Shown: positions 55,575-64,000 of the stretch, one piece after another
Numbering within the stretch: position 1 is the stretch's first letter
Layout of the letters: each line of letters begins with the position of its first letter
Source: Bostrychus sinensis
Taxonomy: Eukaryota > Chordata > Actinopteri > Gobiiformes > Eleotridae
Assembly: GCA_020698575.1 (NCBI GenBank)
Contig: CM036253.1
Location: 34,445,719 to 34,509,718, forward strand
Direction of reading: 5' to 3'
Length of the DNA: 64,000 bases
Notes under the pieces: generated by a model
The model's input: the letters and a program-made list of their open reading frames with translations, nothing else
What the model was told of the DNA's origin: nothing
Databases searched by the model: none
Translations under genes and position numbers: made by a program

Positions 55575-55870
55575 CATGTTATAATGTTTCCTTCTCAAAA
55601 ACAGACCTGGAGTAGTATTTTGATTGAGTAATCCTGTATGCTGAGGCGCTGCCCTTCTCAAGAGCTAAAAACACTCGGTCTCAGAGCCCTACGTAGACAT
55701 ATGAAACAAGAAGTGCTCCTGCGCATTTCTAAAGCTCATACACCATCACCGGATTTGTTCTGATCATTTCAGCCTTAAACCTCTGTCACTACGAAGCACT
55801 CAATCTCATGTATCTGTTAGCCTCATGCCGCTAATAATAATGTGCTAATTAGTTATTTTATGCTCTGTCC
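55575..55870 (+). repeat. Dispersed repeat (aaaggtcccct... family), split copy, left part
   Basis: Matches 31420-31735 (cagacctggagtagtatt, ctgaggcgctgcccttctca, gaaacaagaagtgctcctgc, atcaccggatt) up to cgctaat..gctctgtcc. The continuation of the family (ccaagcattctctgcaaagt, ttattttaagttat) resumes at 56511, so about 640 bases have been inserted at 55871-56510. Confidence 0.75.
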
Positions 55871-56510
55871 TAGGGCTGGGCGGTATGGCTAAAAAATAAA
55901 ATGTTTATTTTTTTTTTTCATTTCTCAACTGATTTATGATTTGAATTGATTTTTTTCTCTTCTTGGCATAAAAAGGCTTTTTAAATGTAGCTTTTTCATT
56001 TTTAGATTAGAGTGTTGCATAGTTTTTAGTTTTATTTTAGTTGGGCTACAGCAAGGCAGAAGCAAAGTGCATTACTCTAACAGTGACATAAATGTATTTT
56101 ATGTGTTAGCCCTCTCTGCTTCTAAAGACCAGGTCTGTTATCATTTATACACCATTATTCACCATAGAGTTCTGTAAAAAGACGCTAAGCAGATCATGTG
56201 GCTAATTAGCATACATAAACAAAGACACTGCTGCCGCTGCACATTGCACGCTGTTTGTTTTGGTCAAACTGCTGCCACATCCATACCGGGACATTACAGA
56301 GGTAAAATGACTCCTTTCTCTGTGATTATCAGTGTTTCTAGAGTCTGCTGAGTCTCCACAGTAACTATTAAGCTGCTCGGGAGCTAGCAGCCGTATTAGC
56401 CACAACACAGGAAACAGTGCGGTGCTTGGAGGACGCTAATTTCCGCTAAACATGATTTTACGATTTGGCTTTTTTTTGACATCGTCTAAAATGAAAAATG
56501 GGGGTGGGGG
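55871..56510. mobile_element. Element inserted in the ggtcccct repeat (holds second family inverted)
   Basis: Begins tagggctgggcggtatggct and contains, inverted at about 56195-56425, the repeat seen at 8150-8400. The right end lies near ggggtggggggttctaatcc. The terminal repeats are not clean, so the class is unknown. Confidence 0.5.
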
Positions 56511-56600
56511 GTTCTAATCCAAGCATTCTCTGCAAAGTCACATTAACAGCCGCCCAGCAGAAGAGGTTTTCCACAGATACGTTATTTTAAGTTATGAAAC
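56511..56600 (+). repeat. Dispersed repeat (aaaggtcccct... family), split copy, right part
   Basis: Continues the family as in 31765-31855: ccaagcattctctgcaaagt ... ttattttaagttatg. Completes the copy interrupted by 55871-56510. Confidence 0.7.
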
Positions 56601-56775
56601 CTGAAATACTAATACGAAGGAGTCCAACACTGTTTCAAAAAGCCTGAAAAAAGAAATATTGGTAGTGTGTAACCCATCGAGTAATAATGACACTGGCCCT
56701 CCATCTGAGTTTTTGACATCATTGAGTTTAGAACAACCCGTTACAATGCAAAACAATAATTTCAGAGTCCGAGTT

Positions 56776-56813
56776 TGCCCTGATGAAGGCTTAAGAGCCG
56801 AAACACGTTGGCA
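56776..56813 (+). ncRNA. Hammerhead-ribozyme-like core motif (probable Penelope-type relic)
   Basis: Reads tgcc, ctgatga, a, ggct-taag-agcc, gaaac, ac, gtt, ggca. The order is stem I strand, CUGAUGA core, stem II hairpin, GAAA core, a 2-bp stem III, a GUU cleavage triplet and the complementary stem I strand. This is the layout of minimal type I hammerheads described in Penelope-like retroelements. An extra A follows CUGAUGA, and stems I and III are short, so self-cleavage is doubtful. The surrounding 56600-56870 is repetitive-looking DNA without a coding frame. Confidence 0.45.
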
Positions 56814-56879
56814 TTGTTTTAAATGACCAGCCATGTGATAATAAAGGCCTTTTAATAATTTCTATCTTTTTGAGTGCCT

Positions 56880-59105
56880 CAGTTTCCTGCTTTTTTACCA
56901 GTGTTGATGCTGATCCCTACACTGAAGAGCACCAAAAGGACATCATTTCAACAAACTCATCACATCCAAGTAGCGCTCATGCATGCTATACTTTAATAAT
57001 TTCAGAGATTTTACAATATGTATTGTTAGCTTATTATATTATAATTATAATTATATTACTAAATGAATCACAAGATCTCACAAGATCAAAATGTCACAAG
57101 ATTCTCGTGAAGGTAAAAATCAGTCTTGTGGTCTCAGGATCAGGTTCTGTTTGCACTTGTTACAAAGGAAATCTAGTCAGTTGAGATTGTGGCAAAACCT
57201 TTGGCAGTATATACTATGTTCTGCTGTTGCATATAATTCAAATAATTGAAGTAATTCATTCATTACAAGTTGATTTGATAAATGTGCCTAAATAGTTTTG
57301 CATTTTAGGATTTTCAGGTGAATAAATTCTTTTTTTTATTTGTGTAAACTACATATTTCAACAGTGTAAAGCTGGATACTGATATCCCTGTATAGACAAA
57401 TTATACTATCCCTAATTTTTTGGGCAGTCGAGTGTGGAATGGGTGCTTATAACACATACGGTAGTGAGCTAAAGTGTGGCAACGTTGATAGTAACATGTG
57501 GCTTAGTGAACACATTTATTGCAACAGAGGGACCAGAAAAATCCGAATACACACATACGACTGTAGTGTACTGTTACAGCAGCAGCACAAGCACATAGGT
57601 AGAAAAAATACAGCCAAAACTTCAACGGAGTGCCACAGCGGACTGTTGTTAAAAATGAATAGAGTAGCCTAGATTAGATCAATTAAGACTTTTAAAAGCT
57701 TTTGAAATTTACTGCTCACACCATGTTTGTTTTGCTGCATCTCTTGAGTTTGCATATGCTCAGTACGCCAGGTGAGGTCAGAAATCAGGATACTGCGTTT
57801 ACATGCCACAGTATCCTGGTTACTATCGAAGATTTCCAGGTTGATTATCCTGGATTCTCATAACTAGGATACTGGCTTATCTGGGATACTGAATTAGGGA
57901 TACTGTTAACACAAAGACGAAACCGGGATACTTAAAAAAAACCTGATCATAACTGGGATACTCAAGAACATGTAAATGAGCCAAGAACAGAGGATTCACC
58001 ACGGCAATGGTAAACCACAGGAGGCAGCCATGTTTGTGGAGAGTGAAGTGATGTAGTGACTGTAGAGCTTATATTCAGGTTTAACATTACACAAGTGATG
58101 TTGAGTAGCTTATTTAATGAATAGTGTGATACTATTAGTGTTAAGCTTGTTCAAAACCTTCCACTTATCAAAGCATTAAAGTGGCTCACTGCTGTTAATT
58201 TATACGAATTGTGTTCATAAGGTTCACCTATTCACCCAGAGTCCAATCCTATTTAATTTTTTTTATTATAAAGTAAATATAGACTATAAAAGTGTAAAAG
58301 TAATACTATTTACTGTGTAATTGAGTGCATTTTATTTCAGTATCTCCAGTATGAATGAGGAAGTGGCTCAACCAATCAGAGTGCCCCTTAGGTAGCGTAG
58401 TGAGCCAACCATCCCTACTTTCTTTTTGAGAGCAGGACAGTCTGGTTCTTCACTTACAGCGAAGTGTTTCTCTCCATTCCATTTAACTGGCCAATCACAG
58501 CCGTTTATCTTCAGCTGAAGCAGAGCTATTTAGTGCTTTCCTTCGTCACCTGTTAGTTCTGCTGAAGTCCTTGTTGTCCAGTCCTCTGTGTGTTTTTTCT
58601 TTGTCTTGTTTCCATTTTAACAACAGTAAAGTCCCATTGATGTCCGACGTAACAAGCACATTCAAACAAACCCACTTTTTCCTTAAGTCTTTGTACAACT
58701 GGCTTCTGCTGCTGTCCCTGTTCAAAAATAAGTACAGAGCTGCTCAGAATATTTTGGTGTTTTATGACAAAACCAGGACCTTTGCTTCTCTGATTGGTTT
58801 ACTCCACCTGTGATTGTTTTGCCCATTGAAACTAAACTTATGCAAAGGGTCACCAGACGAACTTATTTGTATAGAATAGGAAAATAGTTTGTCTGGCCGG
58901 CCAGGCTACCCCTCAGGCAGACTCAGGGTTATAGAGTTAGAGGAATAAAACCTGCCTCAGACCAAGTTAGGTTCATAGTTTAGATTAGCTCTGAGTTTTA
59001 CTCCTTCCAAGGTTAACATTCTCAGAGTTTAACCTAACCCTGCTTCTTGCGAGGGCCCAGGCAGCGTGCTTGTACAGAATTCTCATTCTGGTGTTTGTTG
59101 TCTCC
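56880..59105. other. Intergenic or bcl2l12 intron, nothing coding recognised
   Basis: Includes a tract with repeated ggatact/agtatcc motifs in both orientations (57785-57965) that looks like an eroded inverted-repeat element, and a CT/TG-rich stretch near 58555-58620. If exon 1 is at 53219, all of this is bcl2l12 intron. Confidence 0.4.
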
Positions 59106-59119
59106 TGCAGTGATGAGAG

Positions 59120-59325
59120 ATGGAGAACGGGGGCCGCCTCCCTTCCACCTCCTCTGTGACCTCCATCTGCATGCTGGAGGTCAAAGCTGAAACTCGTCTG
59201 GTCCTTCAGGCTTTCCTCCACAGAGCAGCGGCGACTTCCTTGAAAGAGCGGCCTGGGAGAGTGGGAGGGGCCTACCGGGACCACAACAAGTACAGGATAC
59301 CAATCAAAGAGCAGAGCAAAGACAG
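59120..59325 (+). CDS. bcl2l12: bcl2l12 coding exon 1
   Basis: Encodes MENGGRLPSTSSVTSICMLE then VKAETRLVLQAFLHRAAATS up to KYRIPIKEQSKD plus AG of an Arg codon. The acceptor tcctgcag ends at 59110. The donor gtaacc is at 59326. Confidence 0.85.
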
Positions 59326-62300
59326 GTAACCAATATACAGCATACAACATACAGCATACAACATACAGCATACAACTGAGTTAACTCTGGGTTTCTCAGT
59401 TCTGAAGTTACCTTAACCCTTTAACAGGACCAAACAATTAGACAAGTGTTGACAGCTGTTTAAAACATTCCTGCCTCTATATGGAATAGAATAAAGAGTG
59501 TGCTGATTTAGATGACCCCAGTGTGTTTTAGATCACCCAACACTTGTTATACAGTTAAGTCCCTAAGTATTTGGACAATGGCTTGATTTGATTATTTTAG
59601 ATTTTTACCAAAACATTAAAACTACAGTGATATAATGAATATGTGCTTAAAGTGCAGACTCTCAGCTGGAATCTGAGAGGATTCACGCCCAAATGGGAGA
59701 AAGGGTTTAGGAATTACAGCCCTTTAATGTGTAGCAGCAGTACCCTTAGGCTGGATGAAAAAAAAATGGTGAAAAACCCCTTCACAACATCCACCTTAGT
59801 GCAGAACACTCTCCAGGAAGTAGGTCTATCAATGTCTAGGTCCACCATAACCAGAAGACTTCATGAGAGAAATACAGAGGGTTCACCACAAGGTGCAGAC
59901 TTCATCAGCCTCAACAATAGAAAAGCCACATTAGACTTTAGGCAAAAACACCAAAAGAAGCCAGCCCAGGTCTGGAACAGCATTCTTTGGACAGATGAGA
60001 CTCAGACCAACCTGTCCCAGAATGATGGGCAGAGAAAAGTCTGGAGAAGGCTTGGAACAGGTCATGATGCAAAGCACAGCACATCTTCTGTAAAACATGG
60101 TGGAGCAGTGATGCATGAGCTGCAGAACTTCCAATGGCACTGGGTCTCTGGTGTTTACTGATGATGTGACAGAAGCAGCCGGATTCTGAAGTGTATAGGG
60201 TTAAGCTTTCTGTTCAGATTCAGACAAAAGTCAGAAAGTTGATGGACAGTGCTCTGCAGTACAGATGGACAGTGACCCAAAACATACTGCAAAAGCAACC
60301 CAGGAGTTTTTCAAGGCAATGGCCGAGTCAGTCACTAGATCTCATGAAATAGGAAACCCAGGGTTTGGTAATGTCCATGGGCTCCAGACATCAGGCAGTC
60401 ATCGCCTGCAAAGGATTTTCACCAAAGAATTAAAAATAAACATTTTGTTTATGGTAATGTTCATTTGTCCAATTACTTTTGAGCCCCTGAAAAAGAGGCT
60501 GCTACACATTAAAGAGCTGTAACTGCTAAACCCTTTGATTTGGACGTGAATACTCTCAAATTACGTCTGAGAGTCGGCATTTAAGCACATGTGAATTATA
60601 TAACTGTATTTTGAATATGTTTTGGTTAACAGCTTAAATAACATAACTTGTGTCACTGTCCACATACTTATGGACCTAGCTGTAGATGACCCCACACGTT
60701 ATAGATCAGCGTTTCACAACCAGGAGTACGAGGACCCCCAAGGGTACACGAGCACTATGCAGGGGGTACTTGGAATTAATTCAGAATTGATTTCTGATAA
60801 GAAAGTACTTGCGATCTTTTCATATTGAACTATTGAGTCTTATGAAAGTAAACACATTTTAGAGGGAATGCTTGTTTCAACAGGGAGTTATTTTAATGAT
60901 AAAAATTTTTTGTAGTTAATTTGTCATGATTTTATGATTATTGTTAATTTTTAAGACCAATTTTCCCTTGAAGGAAACCCTACCTCACCTTTTTAATACA
61001 GAACTGCATTGACTGTAATTAAACTGTCTCTGTTCAGATTCAAGCCCAAATCCAGAGAAGGATGGGACTCTCAAGCCGAGGAGGTCAGTTCTGCAGATGA
61101 GAAATCAAAGACAGGATTTATGGATTTTATGAAAAAGCTGCCTCGACGCACACAGCGGCCATCCAGAGACGGCATCAGGAGCAAGTCCATGTTGCCTAAA
61201 GACCAGGATGTGAGTTTCACTTTTTCGTGTCTGACTGTAACAAAAGACTCTTGCACTAACATCTGCTCCAGAATTCACCCTGTGCACAGTCAAATATGTC
61301 ATTTATACAAACCGTGTACAGTCGGCTTGAACCACGAGTGCCCTCCACAATAGCAGAGAAAAGAGTAGTACTTTTTCACTGTTAAAACAATAACAGTTTC
61401 TATGTAAAAGCCAAGGTTGATTTGGAAAAAAAAAACTGTATAGGAGTCTTTTCTTTGTCTTTAGCCAATAGCTTTAGATCACTGTTTTAACAAAACAGTT
61501 TTTTTTTTTTTCGTTTAAAGTATATTTATTATAAACATGCACAATAAAGACTAATCCTCCATCCTCCAGCAAGGTACACTTATGATCCTGGCTCACATCT
61601 GGAGAAGGTGTCCTGGCGCTGCTCAGTTTGCCCACTGCTCCTCATAGGTTGCCCCAGAGAGACTGTAAGGAAAGTTCAAATGCTGAGAACAAAATGTCCC
61701 TACAGGGACTTAAACATTAAACATCTAATTTTCTATGTAGTTTCATTTCAAACACTTGAAGTGGGTGATTTTTGCTCACATAAGACCCATGTAACTGAAG
61801 ATTGACTCTGCCCCTCCAGGATGAGCTGGCCTCGCCTCTGTCTACGTCAGATGAAGAGGATGCCGAAAAGAAGAAGAAGCTCAGCCGAAAGAAGATCAAG
61901 CGGAGTTTATCCAAGTTTTTCAAAAAGAAACTGGAGAAGGAGAAGGACAAAGAGCCGAGCCCAGCCCCTCCTCGGCCCAGCACCCTGCCCATCATCCCCC
62001 AGGCCCCCCAGACCCCACCGCCACTCATCTCCCCCAGTAATACTCACTACACTACACTACACTACACTATCTGCTGACTTCACTCAAGTCTTTTGTAGCT
62101 AAAGTTTATTTATCTATTCTTTTTGAACGGTTTTCTTCTTTCCCTTCAGAGGTGTCCACACTGAATCCTCTGCCTCCTCTTCTCTCACACCAATCTGTTT
62201 TAAATCTTTCCTTCATTCTTGCTTTGTAACACATCTCACCCTTTATATTGGTTTGACCTATGTATGTGGTACCAGTGTTAGATCCAGGGGAGAGGTCAGA

Positions 62301-64000
62301 ATGGTGTGTCCTAATCTGGACACTGTGCTGTCTTCCAGACCACCCTCCGGAGTTCTATGATGATGTTGCAGAGAGGCTGGAGCAGATCGCCTACAGGACA
62401 ACCAGCATAAAGAGACAATCTCCTGAAGCCTCTCCAGGTATTCACTCCAAAAAGCTGTACCTCACAGTTTATCACCTGACAATATAGGGTATTTTAGTTT
62501 CCACAGGCACAGTTTAACCTTTCCCATGCTATCCCCAAGGTCTTAAAAGGATTTGATGAAGAATTAAATTTGATGGTTCTATAATCAAAGCCTTCATATT
62601 ATATTAATGTATATAATGTATATATATATATCATGTTTTTCATTCTCTATAATTTCATTAGCAGTGCAACATACGGTCAACTATGCAACCTTTTAAGTTT
62701 TAGAAAGAAGTTGTACATAATTTTTTTTGTAATTTTATAAATTTTATTAAACTATAAAATCTCCTGCTGTGTGACTGTAACATTTTCCAAATACAAAATT
62801 CAAACATTTCCAAAATAAGTCACTAGCATCTGGGACAGTTCATAAAGTTTTCAGCATAATGTCATATATTTGCACTTTACTAAAACACTTTTAACTGCAC
62901 CTGAGTCCTACAATATTTAATATATAACTTAATCCTGTAATCAAAATGGTTACAAAATGCAGTTACAACTAAACCTACAGGCCTTCTTCTGTCATTTATA
63001 GACCAGACAGACCTCGGGAGTTAAGGCTGTGAGCTAAAGGCCATTATTATTTTATTTTATGATTTTTTCATTTTATTTTAGTAAAATCCTAATTTTCTCA
63101 AAAAATTTTAACCTGTACCTGTTTTTACAAAATACAAATTTTAATGTTAAATATATTTTTTAGGATAAAATATATAATAATACTCCCCCCACCAATGACC
63201 GCTCCAACCTACATAACAATCAGCATAAAGAACAATAAGCAGCTTTCTTCAACATTTTAAAAATAAGTTTAGTCTAATAAAGTGGCCTGGGGTGTACACG
63301 CCATATTCATGTAAACAAGAGCAGAAAGAAAAATGCTTTAAAATACTATTTACTAATGTATAATGTATCGGCTGATGTATTGGATATCAGGATTTTTTGT
63401 TTTTATATCGGCATCGGCCTCAAAAAAAAAAAAAAAAAAAAATCCATATCGGTCGGACTCTAGTAAAAACATGTAGAAATAACAGCGTTATGACTAAATT
63501 TATGAATTTCTGATGAAAAGCTTTTTTTACACTATAAAACAAATGTATACTTGAAATTATTATTTAATATTCTTTGTATTGAACTTCAAAGTTGTGTCAC
63601 ACTGCAGAACAAAAAAAAGTGTTACACCTCAAAATGTCAACAACTCTTTTATATTTTGTTAATATTTAAATTTAATAATCTAAAGCCGTTTTTTCCGCCT
63701 TTTCTTTCTGATCTTCAAAAAGTTATTTATGCTTTTATCTAACTTTTATCTAACTTTTTTTCCCTATTTAACCTTTTTGAGAGTTGAGAGTAAGGGTTTC
63801 CCTAAACTGAAGTGCATCAAAGACATTTTATCCATGTGACTGGATTTGTACATTTACACAAACACAAATGAGTAGCTGTACACAGTGATTTAACAGAAAT
63901 AAAGATCAACACCACATGGACCTGAGTTGAATAACTTGTGTTTCTTTCTCTTTCAGTCTGTGATAAAGAAACCATGGTCCAGAGGCTTGTGCACTTGATC
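59120..64000 (+). CDS. bcl2l12: bcl2l12, Bcl-2-like protein 12, first five coding exons (3' end off window)
   Basis: In mammals BCL2L12 restrains caspases 3/7 and p53 and carries a C-terminal BH2-like motif. Exons: 59120-59325, 61038-61209, 61820-62036, 62339-62437 and 63957-64000 (cut by the edge), all with AG/GT borders and matching phases, giving 246 codons so far. Matching blocks: VKAETRLVLQAFLHRAA (family: LRVLAAFLRR), FMDFMKKLPRR (family: FLSRLRRCLP), PPEFYDDVAERLEQIA (family: PDFYALVAQRLEQL) and DKETMVQRLVHLI (family: EKEAILRRLVALL). A Lys/Arg-rich stretch (residues about 140-165: KKKKLSRKKIKRSLSKFFKK) and a Pro-rich stretch (about 170-198) follow. The start is ATG at 59120, because the earlier ATG at 59113 runs into a stop. 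The C-terminus with the BH2-like region is beyond the window. Confidence 0.88.
59552..60682 (+). mobile_element. Tc1/mariner-type transposon, 1131 bp, in bcl2l12 intron 1
   Basis: Terminal repeats cagttaagtccctaagtatt and (right, forward) acatacttatggacctagct, flanked by ta on both sides (59550-59551, 60683-60684). The + frame at 59766-60161 encodes the transposase helix-turn-helix part (NPFTTSTLVQNTLQEVGLSM, SRSTITRRLHER) and the first catalytic Asp block ILWTDETQTNLSQND. A second piece at 60265-60320 has DSDPKHTAKATQEFF, the second catalytic Asp. The third DDE block (SPDLNPIE) is missing after EFFKAMAE, so the copy is internally deleted and dead. Confidence 0.9.
61038..61209 (+). CDS. bcl2l12: bcl2l12 coding exon 2
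   Basis: Encodes FKPKSREGWDSQAEEVSSAD, EKSKTGFMDFMKKLPRRTQR and PSRDGIRSKSMLPKDQD, after completing Arg. FMDFMKKLPRR parallels the mammalian FLSRLRRCLP. The acceptor is tgttcag and the donor gtgagt at 61210. Confidence 0.87.
61820..62036 (+). CDS. bcl2l12: bcl2l12 coding exon 3 (basic and proline-rich)
   Basis: Encodes DELASPLSTSDEEDAEKKKK, LSRKKIKRSLSKFFKKKLEK and EKDKEPSPAPPRPSTLPIIP, then a Pro-rich tail. It is more basic than the mammalian exon. The acceptor is ccctccag and the donor gtaata at 62037. It is followed by an actac repeat at 62041-62070. Confidence 0.85.
62339..62437 (+). CDS. bcl2l12: bcl2l12 coding exon 4 (PEFYDDVAERLEQ)
   Basis: Encodes HPPEFYDDVAERLEQIAYRT then TSIKRQSPEASP, matching PDFYALVAQRLEQL...SPPSPE in mammalian BCL2L12, the most diagnostic block. 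The acceptor is gtcttccag and the donor gtattc at 62438. Confidence 0.9.
62438..63956 (+). other. bcl2l12 intron 4, no feature
   Basis: AT-rich intron with an A22 tract at 63421-63442, an at tract near 62613-62630 and a tatcggtcggactctagt motif near 63447-63464, possibly the end of an old element. No other feature was recognised. Confidence 0.45.
63957..64000 (+). CDS. bcl2l12: bcl2l12 coding exon 5, partial at window edge
   Basis: Encodes CDKETMVQRLVHLI after completing Val, matching EKEAILRRLVALL of mammalian BCL2L12. The acceptor is ctttcag. The exon runs off the right edge. Confidence 0.85.

Noticed and set aside
59113..59190. Upstream ATG at 59113 as the bcl2l12 start
   Set aside because: That frame stops shortly after, whereas the ATG at 59120 opens into the conserved VKAETRLVLQAFLHRA block.

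Overview
The window looks like a piece of a teleost fish chromosome. Three multi-exon genes with GT-AG introns lie on the + strand, separated and interrupted by many transposable-element remnants, minisatellites and microsatellites of fish type. I see no sign of prokaryotic, plasmid or phage DNA. All identifications come from reading the sequence and from remembered protein families; no database search was run.

Genes, left to right. (1) abat, 4-aminobutyrate aminotransferase: the last eight coding exons (518-17342), about 320 residues up to the stop; the 5' exons lie left of the window. (2) rcn3, a six-EF-hand reticulocalbin of the secretory pathway: apparently complete, with a promoter-like region and noncoding exon 1 near 27955-28238 and seven coding exons from 29430 to 35397 (316 aa, C-terminal HDEL). 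(3) bcl2l12, Bcl-2-like protein 12: the first five coding exons (59120 to the right edge at 64000), with a candidate promoter and noncoding exon at about 53080-53219.

Layout. 1-17342: abat with introns full of repeats (a 27-bp purine-rich minisatellite at 4042-5493, a Tc1 copy, a 971-bp Harbinger-like MITE, hAT-like MITEs, decayed LINEs and a duplicated 360-bp repeat). 17343-27950: intergenic, with hAT-like MITEs (one with a perfect 8-bp target duplication) and two LINE fragments, one of which lacks its 3' end. 27955-35810: rcn3, whose introns hold a 0.9-kb TTAA-flanked palindromic MITE, a dispersed repeat, a hAT-like MITE, a 32-bp minisatellite and a Tc1 relic. 35880-53080: a gene-poor stretch with a roughly 4-kb LINE carrying a nested insertion, an L2-like LINE 3' end, three large minisatellites and a tRNA-derived SINE. 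53080-64000: bcl2l12, with a 1.47-kb near-perfect inverted repeat between the candidate first exon and the coding exons, a hammerhead-ribozyme-like motif at 56776-56813, and a Tc1 copy in the first coding intron.

The three genes share no pathway: abat is mitochondrial GABA catabolism, rcn3 an ER calcium-binding chaperone-like protein, and bcl2l12 a regulator of apoptosis and p53. In human, RCN3 and BCL2L12 are neighbours on 19q13.33 while ABAT is on 16p13, so the order here joins two conserved blocks. I found no convincing new gene system. The points most worth a second look are the 1.47-kb palindrome, the hammerhead-like motif, the duplicated rcn3 splice donor and the minisatellite-bearing element at 3601-6677.
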